Below, one piece after another: positions 8,660-16,344 of a stretch of 41,840 nucleotides of DNA. The DNA is taken from positions 1-41,840 of the forward strand of contig JBCBEX010000032.1 in NCBI GenBank assembly GCA_038528235.1, in the 5' to 3' direction. The position numbers were made by a program, and so were the translations under genes. Source of the stretch: JBCBEX01 sp038528235 (GTDB taxonomy: Bacteria > Bacteroidota > Rhodothermia > Rhodothermales > Rubricoccaceae). The notes beneath the pieces are model-generated. The model ran no database searches. It was given only the letters and a program-made list of their open reading frames with translations, and was not told where the DNA came from. Position 1 is the first letter of the stretch. Every line of letters begins with the position of its first letter.

Positions 8660-8687
8660 GTGGGTCCCCGCGTGCGCGGGGATGACT
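8660..8687 (-). repeat. REP-like palindrome, copy 2 (inverted)
   Basis: Read on the minus strand it matches copy 1 at every position outside the loop. The inverted pair therefore resembles a REP doublet (REPIN/BIME type). The 113 bp between the copies holds no gene that I can recognise. Confidence 0.7.
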
Positions 8688-8739
8688 ACAAAAAGCGCTG
8701 GAGACGTAAACGATATAACCTCCCTATCTCTCCGTCTCG

Positions 8740-9570
8740 TCACAGAATCCGGTCGCGAACGGCGGCGGCGTAGGTGCGGCTCACGCGGACGACGGTGCCG
8801 TCGGTGAGCGCGGCGCGGTAGCCGCCGGAGCCGTCGCTCTGGAGGTGCTGAAGCGCGTCGGCGGCGATGACCGTCGAGCGGTGGACGCGGATGAAACGGG
8901 CCGGGTCGAGGCGGTCCGCGAGCGCGCCGAGTGACTCGCCCGCGGTGTACGCGTCGGTCGCCGTGTGGAGCGTCGCGTAGTCGCCCGCGGCTTCGATCCA
9001 GAGCACGTCGGCGGTGCGGACCGGGACGATGCGCGTGCCCACGCGAACGAAGAGCCGATCCGCCCAGGTGTCGCGCGCGGTGGGCTCCCGCTGCGTCTGC
9101 TCGAGCAGTTGGGCGAGGCGTTCGAGGTCCGAGGGCGGAGGTTCGCTAGAGGCAGCTTCGCGGCGTCGCCCGTCTACGGCGGCAACGGCCTTGCGCAGCG
9201 CCGCGGCGAAACGGTCTGCGCTGTAGGGCTTGAGGAGGTAATCGACCGCACTCACCTCGAACGCGTCGAGGGCGTAGCGGTCGAACGCCGTCGAGAAGAC
9301 CACAGCGGGGAGCACATCAACCTCGTCCTCGGCCAGCGTAGCGAGCACCTCGAAGCCCGTGCGGCCAGGCATCTGCACATCGAGGAGCAGCAGGTCTGGC
9401 CGGAGGCTCCGCGCGAGGTCCACGGCCTCGTCGCCGTTCGCGGCCTCCCCGACGAGCACGAGGCGATCAGCCAGATCGTCGTCGCTGCTGAGTGTCGCGA
9501 GGTATTCCCGGATGAGTGCGCGGGCGGGCGGCTCGTCGTCGGCGATGACGAGACGGATGGGGTCGCTCAT
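8740..9570 (-). CDS. LytTR-family response regulator
   Basis: A 276-aa regulator with an N-terminal receiver domain: acidic pair Asp11/Asp12, phospho-acceptor Asp64 in LLLDVQMPG, Thr94, Lys114 in YLLKPYS. After a linker of about 40 residues comes a C-terminal LytTR DNA-binding domain (about 168-276, with WIEAAGDYATLHT, FIRVHRSTVIA and VRVSRTYA). It is downstream of a LytS-type histidine kinase on the same strand. The pair almost certainly forms one two-component system, but their 223-bp spacer is occupied by a MITE-like repeat. Targets cannot be inferred. Confidence 0.92.
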   Translation of the reverse strand: MSDPIRLVIADDEPPARALIREYLATLSSDDDLADRLVLVGEAANGDEAVDLARSLRPDLLLLDVQMPGRTGFEVLATLAEDEVDVLPAVVFSTAFDRYALDAFEVSAVDYLLKPYSADRFAAALRKAVAAVDGRRREAASSEPPPSDLERLAQLLEQTQREPTARDTWADRLFVRVGTRIVPVRTADVLWIEAAGDYATLHTATDAYTAGESLGALADRLDPARFIRVHRSTVIAADALQHLQSDGSGGYRAALTDGTVVRVSRTYAAAVRDRIL

Positions 9571-9609
9571 GGCGCAGCGTTCGCGTGGTGATGAGAGTGT
9601 GCGGCAGGA

Positions 9610-9774
9610 CGGCTCCCCCCGTTCTGCGTCGCCTCCGCGCCGTGCACTCCACTCCTCAAACCGACAGGTTCGCGCAGTAAACTGTCCCCCTCACACTCTG
9701 GACGAGAACGCAGGGGGACAGCTTGACCGCCGCCCCTCCCATTCAACAGCGCGCGCGTCAAGCGGGGGGAGCCG
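9610..9774 (+). mobile_element. MITE-like element A, between lytS-like and lytR-like genes
   Basis: This non-coding block of about 165 bp is bounded by perfect 12-bp terminal inverted repeats, CGGCTCCCCCCG (9610-9621) and its complement (9763-9774). Inside is a second inverted pair, AACTGTCCCCCT near 9680 and AGGGGGACAGCTT near 9712. A shorter relative with the same ends and the same inner pair lies at 19898-20033. No transposase is encoded. No obvious target-site duplication is visible. Confidence 0.6.
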
Positions 9775-9793
9775 ATTCGAGCTACAGAGTTCG

Positions 9794-10936
9794 TCATGCC
9801 ACTACCTCAGCTGTCTCAGAGGCCGTCCCCACGGTCCCAACTGGCACGGGCAGCGCGAAACGGACACGGACACCGCCGTTTTCGGGAGCCTCGACGTGCA
9901 GACGCGCGGCGGCACCATAACGCGTGCGGAGGCGACGGTCGGTGTTGCGGAGGCCCACGCCGGAGGCCTCGTCGCTCACCAGCGAATCTGGGTCGAGCCC
10001 GTCGGGCAGCCCCACGCCGTCGTCAACGACCTCGATGCGCAGGCGGCGGTCCTCGACAGACGCGCGCAGGGTCACGGTGCCGCCGGTCGTGCGCGGGGCG
10101 AGGCCGTGGCGCAGGGCGTTCTCCAGAAGGGGTTGCACGACGAGCGGCGGCACGGGCACGTCGAGCGCGGCCTCGTCGATTTCGACCCGCGTTTGCAGCC
10201 GATCAGCGAAGCGATGCTGTTCGATGGCGAGGTAGGCCTCGGCCATGGCGGCCTCCTCGCGGAACGGCACCGTGTCGCGCTCCGACGCTGCGAGTGCGTA
10301 GCGCAGCAAGTCACCCAGCCCGACGACCATCGCCCGCGCCTCGGCGGTATCGACAGCCAGCGTCGCGTTGATCGAGTTGAGTGTGTTGAAGAGGAAGTGC
10401 GGGTTGAGTTGCGCTCGCAGCGCGGCGAGCTCGCGCTCCTGCGCCAGCACGAGCAGGTCGCGCGCCTGCTGCTCCCGGAGCCGCAGCCGGTCCACCGCCC
10501 GGATGGCGTGCATGACCGACACGAAGAGGATGTACTCGGTGAGCTTCGAGAAGAGCATCCACTGGATGTCGACGGGGACGACCTCGAACAGCAGCGACTC
10601 ACCCGTGATGGCACCGAGCACGAGCGCAAAGGTGACGTACCACCCCGCAACGAAGAGGGGCGCGAGTACGGCGTGGACGGCCAGCCGCCAGCCCCAGGCC
10701 ACCTCGTCGAGCCTACGGATCGCGATCCACCAGACAGGCAGCAGCCACAGCCCGGTGAGCACGTATTCCAGCAGCGACGCCGCCAGCGACGGCCACGCGC
10801 TCGGCTCGAAGAGCATCGCCACGGCGTCGTACTGCGCCGTGAGCAGCCCGATCACGACGGCGTAGAGCACACCCACGGCGGCGGCGAGCGCAAGCCCGCG
10901 CAGAGTCAGCCGAGGCGGCGGTGTGGCGAGATGCAT
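9794..10936 (-). CDS. LytS/YesM-type sensor histidine kinase
   Basis: A 380-aa inner-membrane kinase. The first 150 residues hold about four membrane helices with no extracytoplasmic domain of note. The cytoplasmic part has the His_kinase (PF06580-type) signature LNPHFLFNTLNSINATL with phospho-acceptor His180. The ATP-binding motifs follow: LLENALRHGL (N box), VVDDGVGLP (G1) and GVGLRNTDRRL (G2). It is the natural partner of the LytTR regulator downstream. Like others of its type it may sense membrane or envelope state, but no ligand is visible. Confidence 0.9.
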   Translation of the reverse strand: MHLATPPPRLTLRGLALAAAVGVLYAVVIGLLTAQYDAVAMLFEPSAWPSLAASLLEYVLTGLWLLPVWWIAIRRLDEVAWGWRLAVHAVLAPLFVAGWYVTFALVLGAITGESLLFEVVPVDIQWMLFSKLTEYILFVSVMHAIRAVDRLRLREQQARDLLVLAQERELAALRAQLNPHFLFNTLNSINATLAVDTAEARAMVVGLGDLLRYALAASERDTVPFREEAAMAEAYLAIEQHRFADRLQTRVEIDEAALDVPVPPLVVQPLLENALRHGLAPRTTGGTVTLRASVEDRRLRIEVVDDGVGLPDGLDPDSLVSDEASGVGLRNTDRRLRTRYGAAARLHVEAPENGGVRVRFALPVPVGTVGTASETAEVVA

Positions 10937-10968
10937 CGTGTCAGGGTGTAGCGGTGTGGCCGTGCAGC

Positions 10969-11000
10969 AGTGCGGCGGTAGGCGGCTTCACCGCCGCACT
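10969..11000. other. Strong hairpin between secreted TPR gene and kinase gene
   Basis: AGTGCGGCGGT and ACCGCCGCACT form a perfect 11-bp stem around a 10-base loop. It lies 3' of the secreted TPR gene (minus strand, ending at 11019) and just upstream of the kinase start. No T-run follows on either strand, so it is not a standard intrinsic terminator. It could still stop transcripts or protect an RNA 3' end. Confidence 0.5.
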
Positions 11001-11018
11001 CATTTTCCACTGCGACGC

Positions 11019-11813
11019 TCATTCACTGGAGGCAACCTGTGGGAGCAGCACGCGGGAGACCCAGCCGTAGGACGGGTTGATCACGAGGGCCTGCTCGTAG
11101 GCAGCGCGGGCTTCATCGGGGCGTTCGAGTTCGCTGAGGGCGAGGCCGAGCCAAGCATAGGCCTCGTCGTGGCCCCATGTCGGCGCGAGCGGGTCGGCAG
11201 GCGGAGTAGCGGCCTCGGCCTCGAAGAGCGTGATGGCGCGGTGGAAGCCCTCCATCGCGCGCTCCTTGCTGCCGCCCCACATCTTCGGAGTGAAGAGCAG
11301 CGACTGCGCCTCGGTCATCACCACGCGCGGGTTGTCGGGGCCAGCGGCCTTGCCGCGCTCCATGATGCGGCCCACCTTCGGCCCGAGCACCATCCCGAGC
11401 ATCGGCTTCATGCCAACCTTTTGGCCGAGCAAACTCGAATGCAGCGCATACGCCTCAGCGAAGTCAGGCATCAGGTCTTCGGCCTCTTCGAGGTGCTCAA
11501 TGGCCATGTCGATCAGGTCCACGATTTCGTCTTTCTGCTCCTCGCGGTCGAACATCACGAGGCGGCGCTCCATCGCCTTGGCGGCGTAGTAGTGGGCATA
11601 GGCTTGAACGCGCTCGTCGTCCGCGTTGGTGGCGCGCACGAAGGCGGCCTCAGCGCGCTGCATCGAGGCCTGATCGCCGGTGTTGACGGCCCCCGCGAGC
11701 TGGGCGCGCGCATTGACGATGAGCTGTTCAGAGGGCGTGAGTTCGGCTCCATCCTGTGCAAAGGCAGGGACCGTGAGTAGAAGCGCGAGGAGGGCCAGTA
11801 GAGCGGTTCTCAT
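11019..11813 (-). CDS. Secreted TPR-like protein of unknown function
   Basis: A 264-aa exported protein with a 19-residue signal peptide ending AFA-QD. The mature part is all-helical and TPR-like: a segment of about 35 residues with AYAHYYAAKAME, another with LIDMAIEHLEEAEDLMPDFAEAYALHSSLLG, and a final canonical TPR (EAYAWLGLALSELERPDEARAAYEQALVINPSYGW). It probably sits in the periplasm as a binding scaffold. The ATG is immediately followed (minus strand upstream) by heptamer-like units. It lies between the TonB receptor and the LytS-type kinase on the same strand, but spacing does not prove an operon. Confidence 0.7.
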   Translation of the reverse strand: MRTALLALLALLLTVPAFAQDGAELTPSEQLIVNARAQLAGAVNTGDQASMQRAEAAFVRATNADDERVQAYAHYYAAKAMERRLVMFDREEQKDEIVDLIDMAIEHLEEAEDLMPDFAEAYALHSSLLGQKVGMKPMLGMVLGPKVGRIMERGKAAGPDNPRVVMTEAQSLLFTPKMWGGSKERAMEGFHRAITLFEAEAATPPADPLAPTWGHDEAYAWLGLALSELERPDEARAAYEQALVINPSYGWVSRVLLPQVASSE

Positions 11814-11927
11814 GGGTCGTAGGTGGTTGTGTGAGAAGAAAACCAGTGGCAGGTGTCAAGTGGCAAGGATTGGAGGAGGAGTTGAGAGTAGACCCCCTTG
11901 CTTCTTGCCACCTGCTACTTGTCACTC
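11814..11927. repeat. Degenerate heptamer arrays H2, arranged as an inverted pair
   Basis: From the start codon of the TPR gene outward, the plus strand reads in 7-bp steps (GGGTCGT, AGGTGGT, then CAGTGGC, AGGTGTC, AAGTGGC at 11844-11864). At 11900-11927 the opposite orientation appears: on the minus strand GAGTGAC, AAGTAGC, AGGTGGC, AAGAAGC. The two arms can pair over about 20 bases with mismatches around a 35-base spacer. The right arm touches the stop codon of the TonB receptor (11926-11928). Confidence 0.5.
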
Positions 11928-14166
11928 ATCGGCGAACGAGTTCGAGGGTGACGCCCGCGTAGACGAAGCGGTCGTAGTCGGAGCGGCGCGCGGTGCGCGT
12001 GGCGTAGTCGGCGCTGTAGTCGTAGCCGAGCACGTTGCGCTGACCGAAGGCGTTGGCGAGCGAGACGTAGAACGTCGCCCCGTGCCCGTTGCCGAAGGGC
12101 TGGTACCACGACGCGCTGAAGTCCACGCGCGAGAACGTCGGCAGGCGCTCGCTCCCAACCGGGCCTTCGATGGGAAGGAAGTAGCCGGCATCTGCCTGCT
12201 GAGCGTCGAGGATCGGCGTGTGCGGGCGGCCCGTGGCAAGCCGCAGCGTCGTGCCGACGGTGAGGAACCGCCACATGCGCACCTTGCCGACGGCGGTGAG
12301 GTGATGCGTCACGTCGAACGGGGCGGGGCCGTCGTCGAGCGTGGCGGTGTCGCCCTGCCAGCGCGTCTGCGTGCGCTCGGAGCGGAGGAGGCTGTACGAG
12401 AGCCAGCCGTTGAAGCGCGTCCGGAGGAAGGCGCCATACTGCGCGAACACATCGATGCCGCGCGCGAGGCCGGTGCCGTCGTTTGCCCAGCGCGTGCCGA
12501 ACTCGCTATTCGCATCCGGGACGCGGACGAGGAGGTTGTCGTACTGCTTCCAGTAGCCCTCGACGCGGAGCCGCAGGTGCTTGCGCTCGTATTCACCCCC
12601 GGCGATGAGGTGGACGGCCTGCTGTGCGCCGAGGTCGGCGCTGCCGCCCGAGTTGCTGTCGAACTGCTCGGGCGACGGAAACTGGCTGTAGCGCCCACCC
12701 GCGACGTGGAGGTGCGCGTCCTCGGTGAGTTGGAGCCGCAGCGCCGCGCGCGGATCGAGGACGGTTTGCTGCGCCTCGGTGTGGTAGTCCGTGCGCAGGC
12801 CAACATTGGCGAAGAGGCGGCGGCTCAACTGCGCCTCGGCGAGGGCATAGCCACCGGTGCGTACGGCGTTCGCGCGCTCGTCGATGGACATCGTGGCGGC
12901 GTCGGGGTCGAGCACGTCGCTTTCGGTCGGGATCGCGCCCCGGAAACGCCCAGCGAAGCGCCGCACCTCCGCGCCGGTCGCCACGCGCAGCTTGTCGGTG
13001 ACGCTACGCTCGGCGTCGAAGCGCCCGCCGAGGACGGTGTCGTCGGTGGCGAGATCGAGGTTGCCGAGCGAGCTCGCGCTTGTGAACGTAGTCGCGGAGA
13101 GGCTGGCCTGGAGGAACCAATCGCCGAAGACGTCCTGCCAGCGGAGCACGTTGAGCAGGTTCTCCTCGGTGGCGCGGTAGACGCCATCGAACGACGGCTG
13201 CGGCGTGCGCGCGCCGACGCGGTTCTCGGTACGGTAGCTGAAGAACTTGACGACGCCACTCGGGCGGTAGCGGTAGGCCACGCTGAGGTTGGTGTCGTAG
13301 GCCCCCGGCGTCTCTTCAAAGTCATTGTCGAGGCGGTTGACGGCCATAAGGAGGCCCGTCGCGGAGCGGTTGCCGGAGAAGCGCACGCCGAGTTTCCCAT
13401 CCAGGAGCCGCGCGTTGACGCCAAGCGCCGCGCCCGCGAGCCCCGCGTTGAGCGTCGCCGACGACTGCTGCGGCTCATCCAGCGTTTCGAGCGCGACGAC
13501 GCCCGAGAGCGCGTCGCCGTGCCGCGCTGAGAAGCCACCCGCGGAGAAGTAGGTGTCCTTCAGGAAGAACGGCGGGATGGTGCCGAAGATGCCGCCTGTG
13601 GCCGACTCGTAGCGGTAGGGGTGCTGGAGTACGGCCCCGTCGAGGAGGATCGCCGTCTCGCCGACGTCGCCGCCGCGCACGAAGAGGCCGGAGCCCTCGT
13701 CCACCATCGTGACGCCGGGGAACGCCTGGAGCGCGCGGTAGACGTCCGCCGCCGCGCCGGGCGTGGTCACGACTTCGAGCGCCGAGAGCGTCGCCGTGGG
13801 CGCGTCGCCCGCCCGGAAGGCGCTGCCCTCGATGGACACCTCGCCGAGCGTCACGAGCGTCGCGCGCAGCCGGAGATCGACGCGCACTGTGTCGCCCGGC
13901 ACGAGCGTGACGGCCACCTCGACCGGTTCGAAGCCGATGAGGGAGGCGCCCAACGTCGCGGCGCCCTGCTGGCGCGTCCGGAAGTCGAAGCGCCCGTCCT
14001 CGTCCGTCGCCGTCCCGTCGATCGTCCCGACGAGCGCGACGTTGACGAGCGGCAGCGGCGTCCCCGCGCCGTCAATGACGCGCCCGGTTACGATGGTTGG
14101 GTCAGTTTGCGCTACGGCAGTCGGCGTGGCAGCGAAGAGGGAGAGGAGGAGAAGCAGGGCGCGCAT
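11926..14166 (-). CDS. TonB-dependent outer-membrane receptor with N-terminal regulatory-like domain
   Basis: A 746-aa outer-membrane transporter. A 19-residue signal peptide (AVA-QT) is followed by a carboxypeptidase-regulatory-like domain (about 25-100: VTGRVIDGAGTPLPLVNVALVGT...TDEDGRFDF). Next is a plug domain with PGVTMVDEGSGLFVRGGDVGETAILLDGAVL, and then a long beta-barrel of alternating aromatic strands. The order matches SusC/FecA-like receptors of Bacteroidota. At 746 aa it is shorter than full SusC proteins and no SusD partner is nearby, so siderophore, cobalamin or peptide uptake is as likely as glycans. The adjacent gene upstream (14287-15018) carries the same kind of regulatory-like domain. 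Confidence 0.85.
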   Translation of the reverse strand: MRALLLLLSLFAATPTAVAQTDPTIVTGRVIDGAGTPLPLVNVALVGTIDGTATDEDGRFDFRTRQQGAATLGASLIGFEPVEVAVTLVPGDTVRVDLRLRATLVTLGEVSIEGSAFRAGDAPTATLSALEVVTTPGAAADVYRALQAFPGVTMVDEGSGLFVRGGDVGETAILLDGAVLQHPYRYESATGGIFGTIPPFFLKDTYFSAGGFSARHGDALSGVVALETLDEPQQSSATLNAGLAGAALGVNARLLDGKLGVRFSGNRSATGLLMAVNRLDNDFEETPGAYDTNLSVAYRYRPSGVVKFFSYRTENRVGARTPQPSFDGVYRATEENLLNVLRWQDVFGDWFLQASLSATTFTSASSLGNLDLATDDTVLGGRFDAERSVTDKLRVATGAEVRRFAGRFRGAIPTESDVLDPDAATMSIDERANAVRTGGYALAEAQLSRRLFANVGLRTDYHTEAQQTVLDPRAALRLQLTEDAHLHVAGGRYSQFPSPEQFDSNSGGSADLGAQQAVHLIAGGEYERKHLRLRVEGYWKQYDNLLVRVPDANSEFGTRWANDGTGLARGIDVFAQYGAFLRTRFNGWLSYSLLRSERTQTRWQGDTATLDDGPAPFDVTHHLTAVGKVRMWRFLTVGTTLRLATGRPHTPILDAQQADAGYFLPIEGPVGSERLPTFSRVDFSASWYQPFGNGHGATFYVSLANAFGQRNVLGYDYSADYATRTARRSDYDRFVYAGVTLELVRR

Positions 14167-14286
14167 GGCAGGAGCGGTCTGAAGGTGACTCGCTAGCCCC
14201 TACTGGTCCCTCTCCCGCAGGATGCGCCGCGTTCGGTGAGCCGCGTGAGCAGTCGGTGAGCCGCAGCACCCGACGTGAGCGCGGTG

Positions 14287-15018
14287 CTAAAACAGGCCCC
14301 GCAACCATTTCCATGCGCGGCGATGCAGAGCGGGCTCTTTCACAACCACCACCTCTCCCATCAGGGCCTCCACCGAGAGACAGACCCTGACGTCGGTCCC
14401 GAGAAGCGACACGGCTGGAATCGTTTCAACGCCATAGCCCACAAACGAAAACGCCACCTGCATATCTGCCAAGTCACCGTCAACGCCATCGAGGTTCAAT
14501 CGAAAGCGACCGTTGGCATCTGCTACGACGCCGTAGCCCGATCCATCAACCCAAACGTTTGCGCCGGAGAGCGGGTGCTCTACGCCCTGTACGACCTCGA
14601 CAACACGCCCTTCGAGCGCGAGGCTGGCGGGTTGCGGCTCAGCTTCGCGCTGGGGAAGTGAAAGCACATCGTACGGTATGACCGCAGCAGGACGTGGCCC
14701 CTCCTGTGCCTGGACTGTGGGCGATGCCGCGAGCGTCGCGCTGACGAGCACCGCCGCTGCGGTCTGCCACGTACGCGTCGGCGATGGCTGGAGCGCGCGG
14801 TTGAGGCGGTCGAGTTGCGCGGGGCGGAAGCGGCCACAGACGCGCCCCTCCCGCTCGGTGAGCACCGCCGCAATCTCGTCCGGCGTCAGCGTCGAGAAGT
14901 CGGTGACGGCATGCGCGCACCGGTCGCAGAATCGGGCGGTCGGACCGGCAGGCGTCATGCGCTGCCAGTCCTCGGCGCAGGGCGAGGGGATCGAGACGTG
15001 TCGAAGCGAACGAGGCAT
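14287..15018 (-). CDS. Cys-motif membrane protein with carboxypeptidase-regulatory-like domain
   Basis: A 243-aa protein. The N-terminal cytosolic part carries Cys14, then ARFCDRCAHAVTDFSTLTPDEI with Cys31 and Cys34, and Cys61. This arrangement (PC..W..M......RFC..C...V.DFS) recurs in Bacteroidota membrane proteins and looks like a small metal-binding or redox module. A membrane helix spans about 86-104. A carboxypeptidase-regulatory-like beta domain of about 90 residues follows (about 133-222: LEGRVVEVVQGVEHPLSGANVWVDG...VADANGRFRL). The topology suggests a sensor or anchor facing the periplasm. It is 120 bp upstream of the TonB receptor on the same strand; a functional link is likely but unproven. 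A line counted by hand (14401-14460) has about 57% G+C, lower than its neighbours. Confidence 0.65.
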   Translation of the reverse strand: MPRSLRHVSIPSPCAEDWQRMTPAGPTARFCDRCAHAVTDFSTLTPDEIAAVLTEREGRVCGRFRPAQLDRLNRALQPSPTRTWQTAAAVLVSATLAASPTVQAQEGPRPAAVIPYDVLSLPQREAEPQPASLALEGRVVEVVQGVEHPLSGANVWVDGSGYGVVADANGRFRLNLDGVDGDLADMQVAFSFVGYGVETIPAVSLLGTDVRVCLSVEALMGEVVVVKEPALHRRAWKWLRGLF

Positions 15019-15120
15019 GAACGCAGCCTACGCATCGATCCGTTCACGCCAGCGCGATTTCCTCAGAAGCCGTGAGAGGACGCTGCCGAACGGTCTCTGA
15101 AGCCCTCCAACCGCGCTGTG

Positions 15121-16344
15121 TCAATCTGAGTGTCTCCTCCCCAACCAGAGTAGCAGACCGAGCATGGCGACTGAAACCAGATGGATCGGCCAGCGCCAGC
15201 CTCTCGGAATGATGCGCGTCCACGAGGCTGCGGCTGCAGGCTGCGGCGATGTGCGTGCCCACACCAAGAATGCCTCGCCGACAGGAAGCTGACCGAAGAG
15301 ATAGCGCCGCTCGCCGCCCCATTCGACAGGCAGGCCGAACGCCTCGCCGAGAGCGAACAGCGTCCGCGCCGTCGCGTCGTCGCCATGCACACGCGCTGCG
15401 GCGGCGGCGACCACGACCGCCGGACCGCTGAGCCCGAGCACGATGGGACCGGAGTCGATATCGCTCCGCCCTCGGACGCCGTGCGGATACTCGCGCACGC
15501 CGGGCAGGCCCCAACCGCTGGTGACGAAGTGCTCGCGCAGCGCCTCGTACTGCGCCCGCGCGAAGGCCGAGTCGGCGTCCACGAGCACCCGGCTCATCAG
15601 CGCAAGGCTCGATCCGCGCACCCCGCCGCGCGGCGCTCCTGTTTGTGCGTTCGCCGCGTGGGCGAGCGCGTTCCAGACCGTGTCCTGCCGTGCTCGTGCC
15701 GCCGCCACCCACGACGCAATCGTCGCGGTGTAGGTGGTGTCGGTGACCTGCTCGCAGATCCCGAGCGCGCCGATACCTACGGCCGTGTCGGCAGGCCAGG
15801 CCAAGCCTGGATACGACGACAGAAATGGCGTCATGGAGCGACCCAATGCCGATGCAAGTTGTTGGCACTGGCGATCCAATCGGACAAGCAGCGTGGGCTC
15901 GACGCGGGCCGGGGAGGCGGTGCGCACGTACGTAGCGAGGGCGTAGGTGCGCCAACTCGCGTAGAATGCCCCATACTCGGGCGGGAGATACGCGGGAAAC
16001 GGTGCACGTGCCACGTCGGTGTCGAGATGTTCGACGGCGCGGCGTGCTTCGTCGAGGAGCGCACGTCGACGCGGATCCTCCGACGGTAGTTGCTGCGCAG
16101 CCTGCGCGGAGGCCAATCCGTAGAGGCTCCACGTGAAGACGTAGCCTTCGGGAAACGACCGTTGCATGTCTTCGGCGGCTCCCTCGCCGAGCGCCGTTCG
16201 CAGATGGGCTAGCTGCGCCAGCGACGTATCGAGGTCGCCTGGGCCGTAGAGCCGCACGTTGACGACGAGCAGCAGCAGGCCCAATGCACCAGAAACGCCT
16301 CGGACTAGCCAGCGCCATGCTCGGGAGGTCCGCTCCCCTCTCAT
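15121..16344 (-). CDS. Membrane protein of unknown function with large helical domain
   Basis: A 407-aa product with one membrane helix near each end (about 14-33 and 380-400) and a large, probably extracytoplasmic, helical domain between. Recognisable spots are YPPEYGAFYASWRTYALA-like aromatic runs, an internal YPGLAWPADTAVGIGALG and a conserved-looking YPHGVRGRSDIDSGPIVLGLSGPA. The helical repeats with Gly/Pro turns could form an alpha/alpha toroid like terpenoid-cyclase-fold proteins, but I do not recognise the family. The ATG at 16344 overlaps the TGA of the lipoprotein gene upstream (ATGA, 16341-16344), so the two are translationally coupled. The frame is open to 16446, but that lies inside the upstream gene. 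Confidence 0.6.
   Translation of the reverse strand: MRGERTSRAWRWLVRGVSGALGLLLLVVNVRLYGPGDLDTSLAQLAHLRTALGEGAAEDMQRSFPEGYVFTWSLYGLASAQAAQQLPSEDPRRRALLDEARRAVEHLDTDVARAPFPAYLPPEYGAFYASWRTYALATYVRTASPARVEPTLLVRLDRQCQQLASALGRSMTPFLSSYPGLAWPADTAVGIGALGICEQVTDTTYTATIASWVAAARARQDTVWNALAHAANAQTGAPRGGVRGSSLALMSRVLVDADSAFARAQYEALREHFVTSGWGLPGVREYPHGVRGRSDIDSGPIVLGLSGPAVVVAAAAARVHGDDATARTLFALGEAFGLPVEWGGERRYLFGQLPVGEAFLVWARTSPQPAAAASWTRIIPRGWRWPIHLVSVAMLGLLLWLGRRHSD

Noticed and set aside
8518..8687. Type I-E-like CRISPR repeats (GTCCCCGCG..GCGGGGATGA)
   Set aside because: The palindromes resemble type I-E repeats, but there are only two here and they are inverted to each other, 113 bp apart, with no regular spacers and no cas genes. 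A REP doublet explains them better.
10969..11000. Intrinsic terminator
   Set aside because: The stem is strong but no T-run follows on either strand, so it is listed only as a hairpin.
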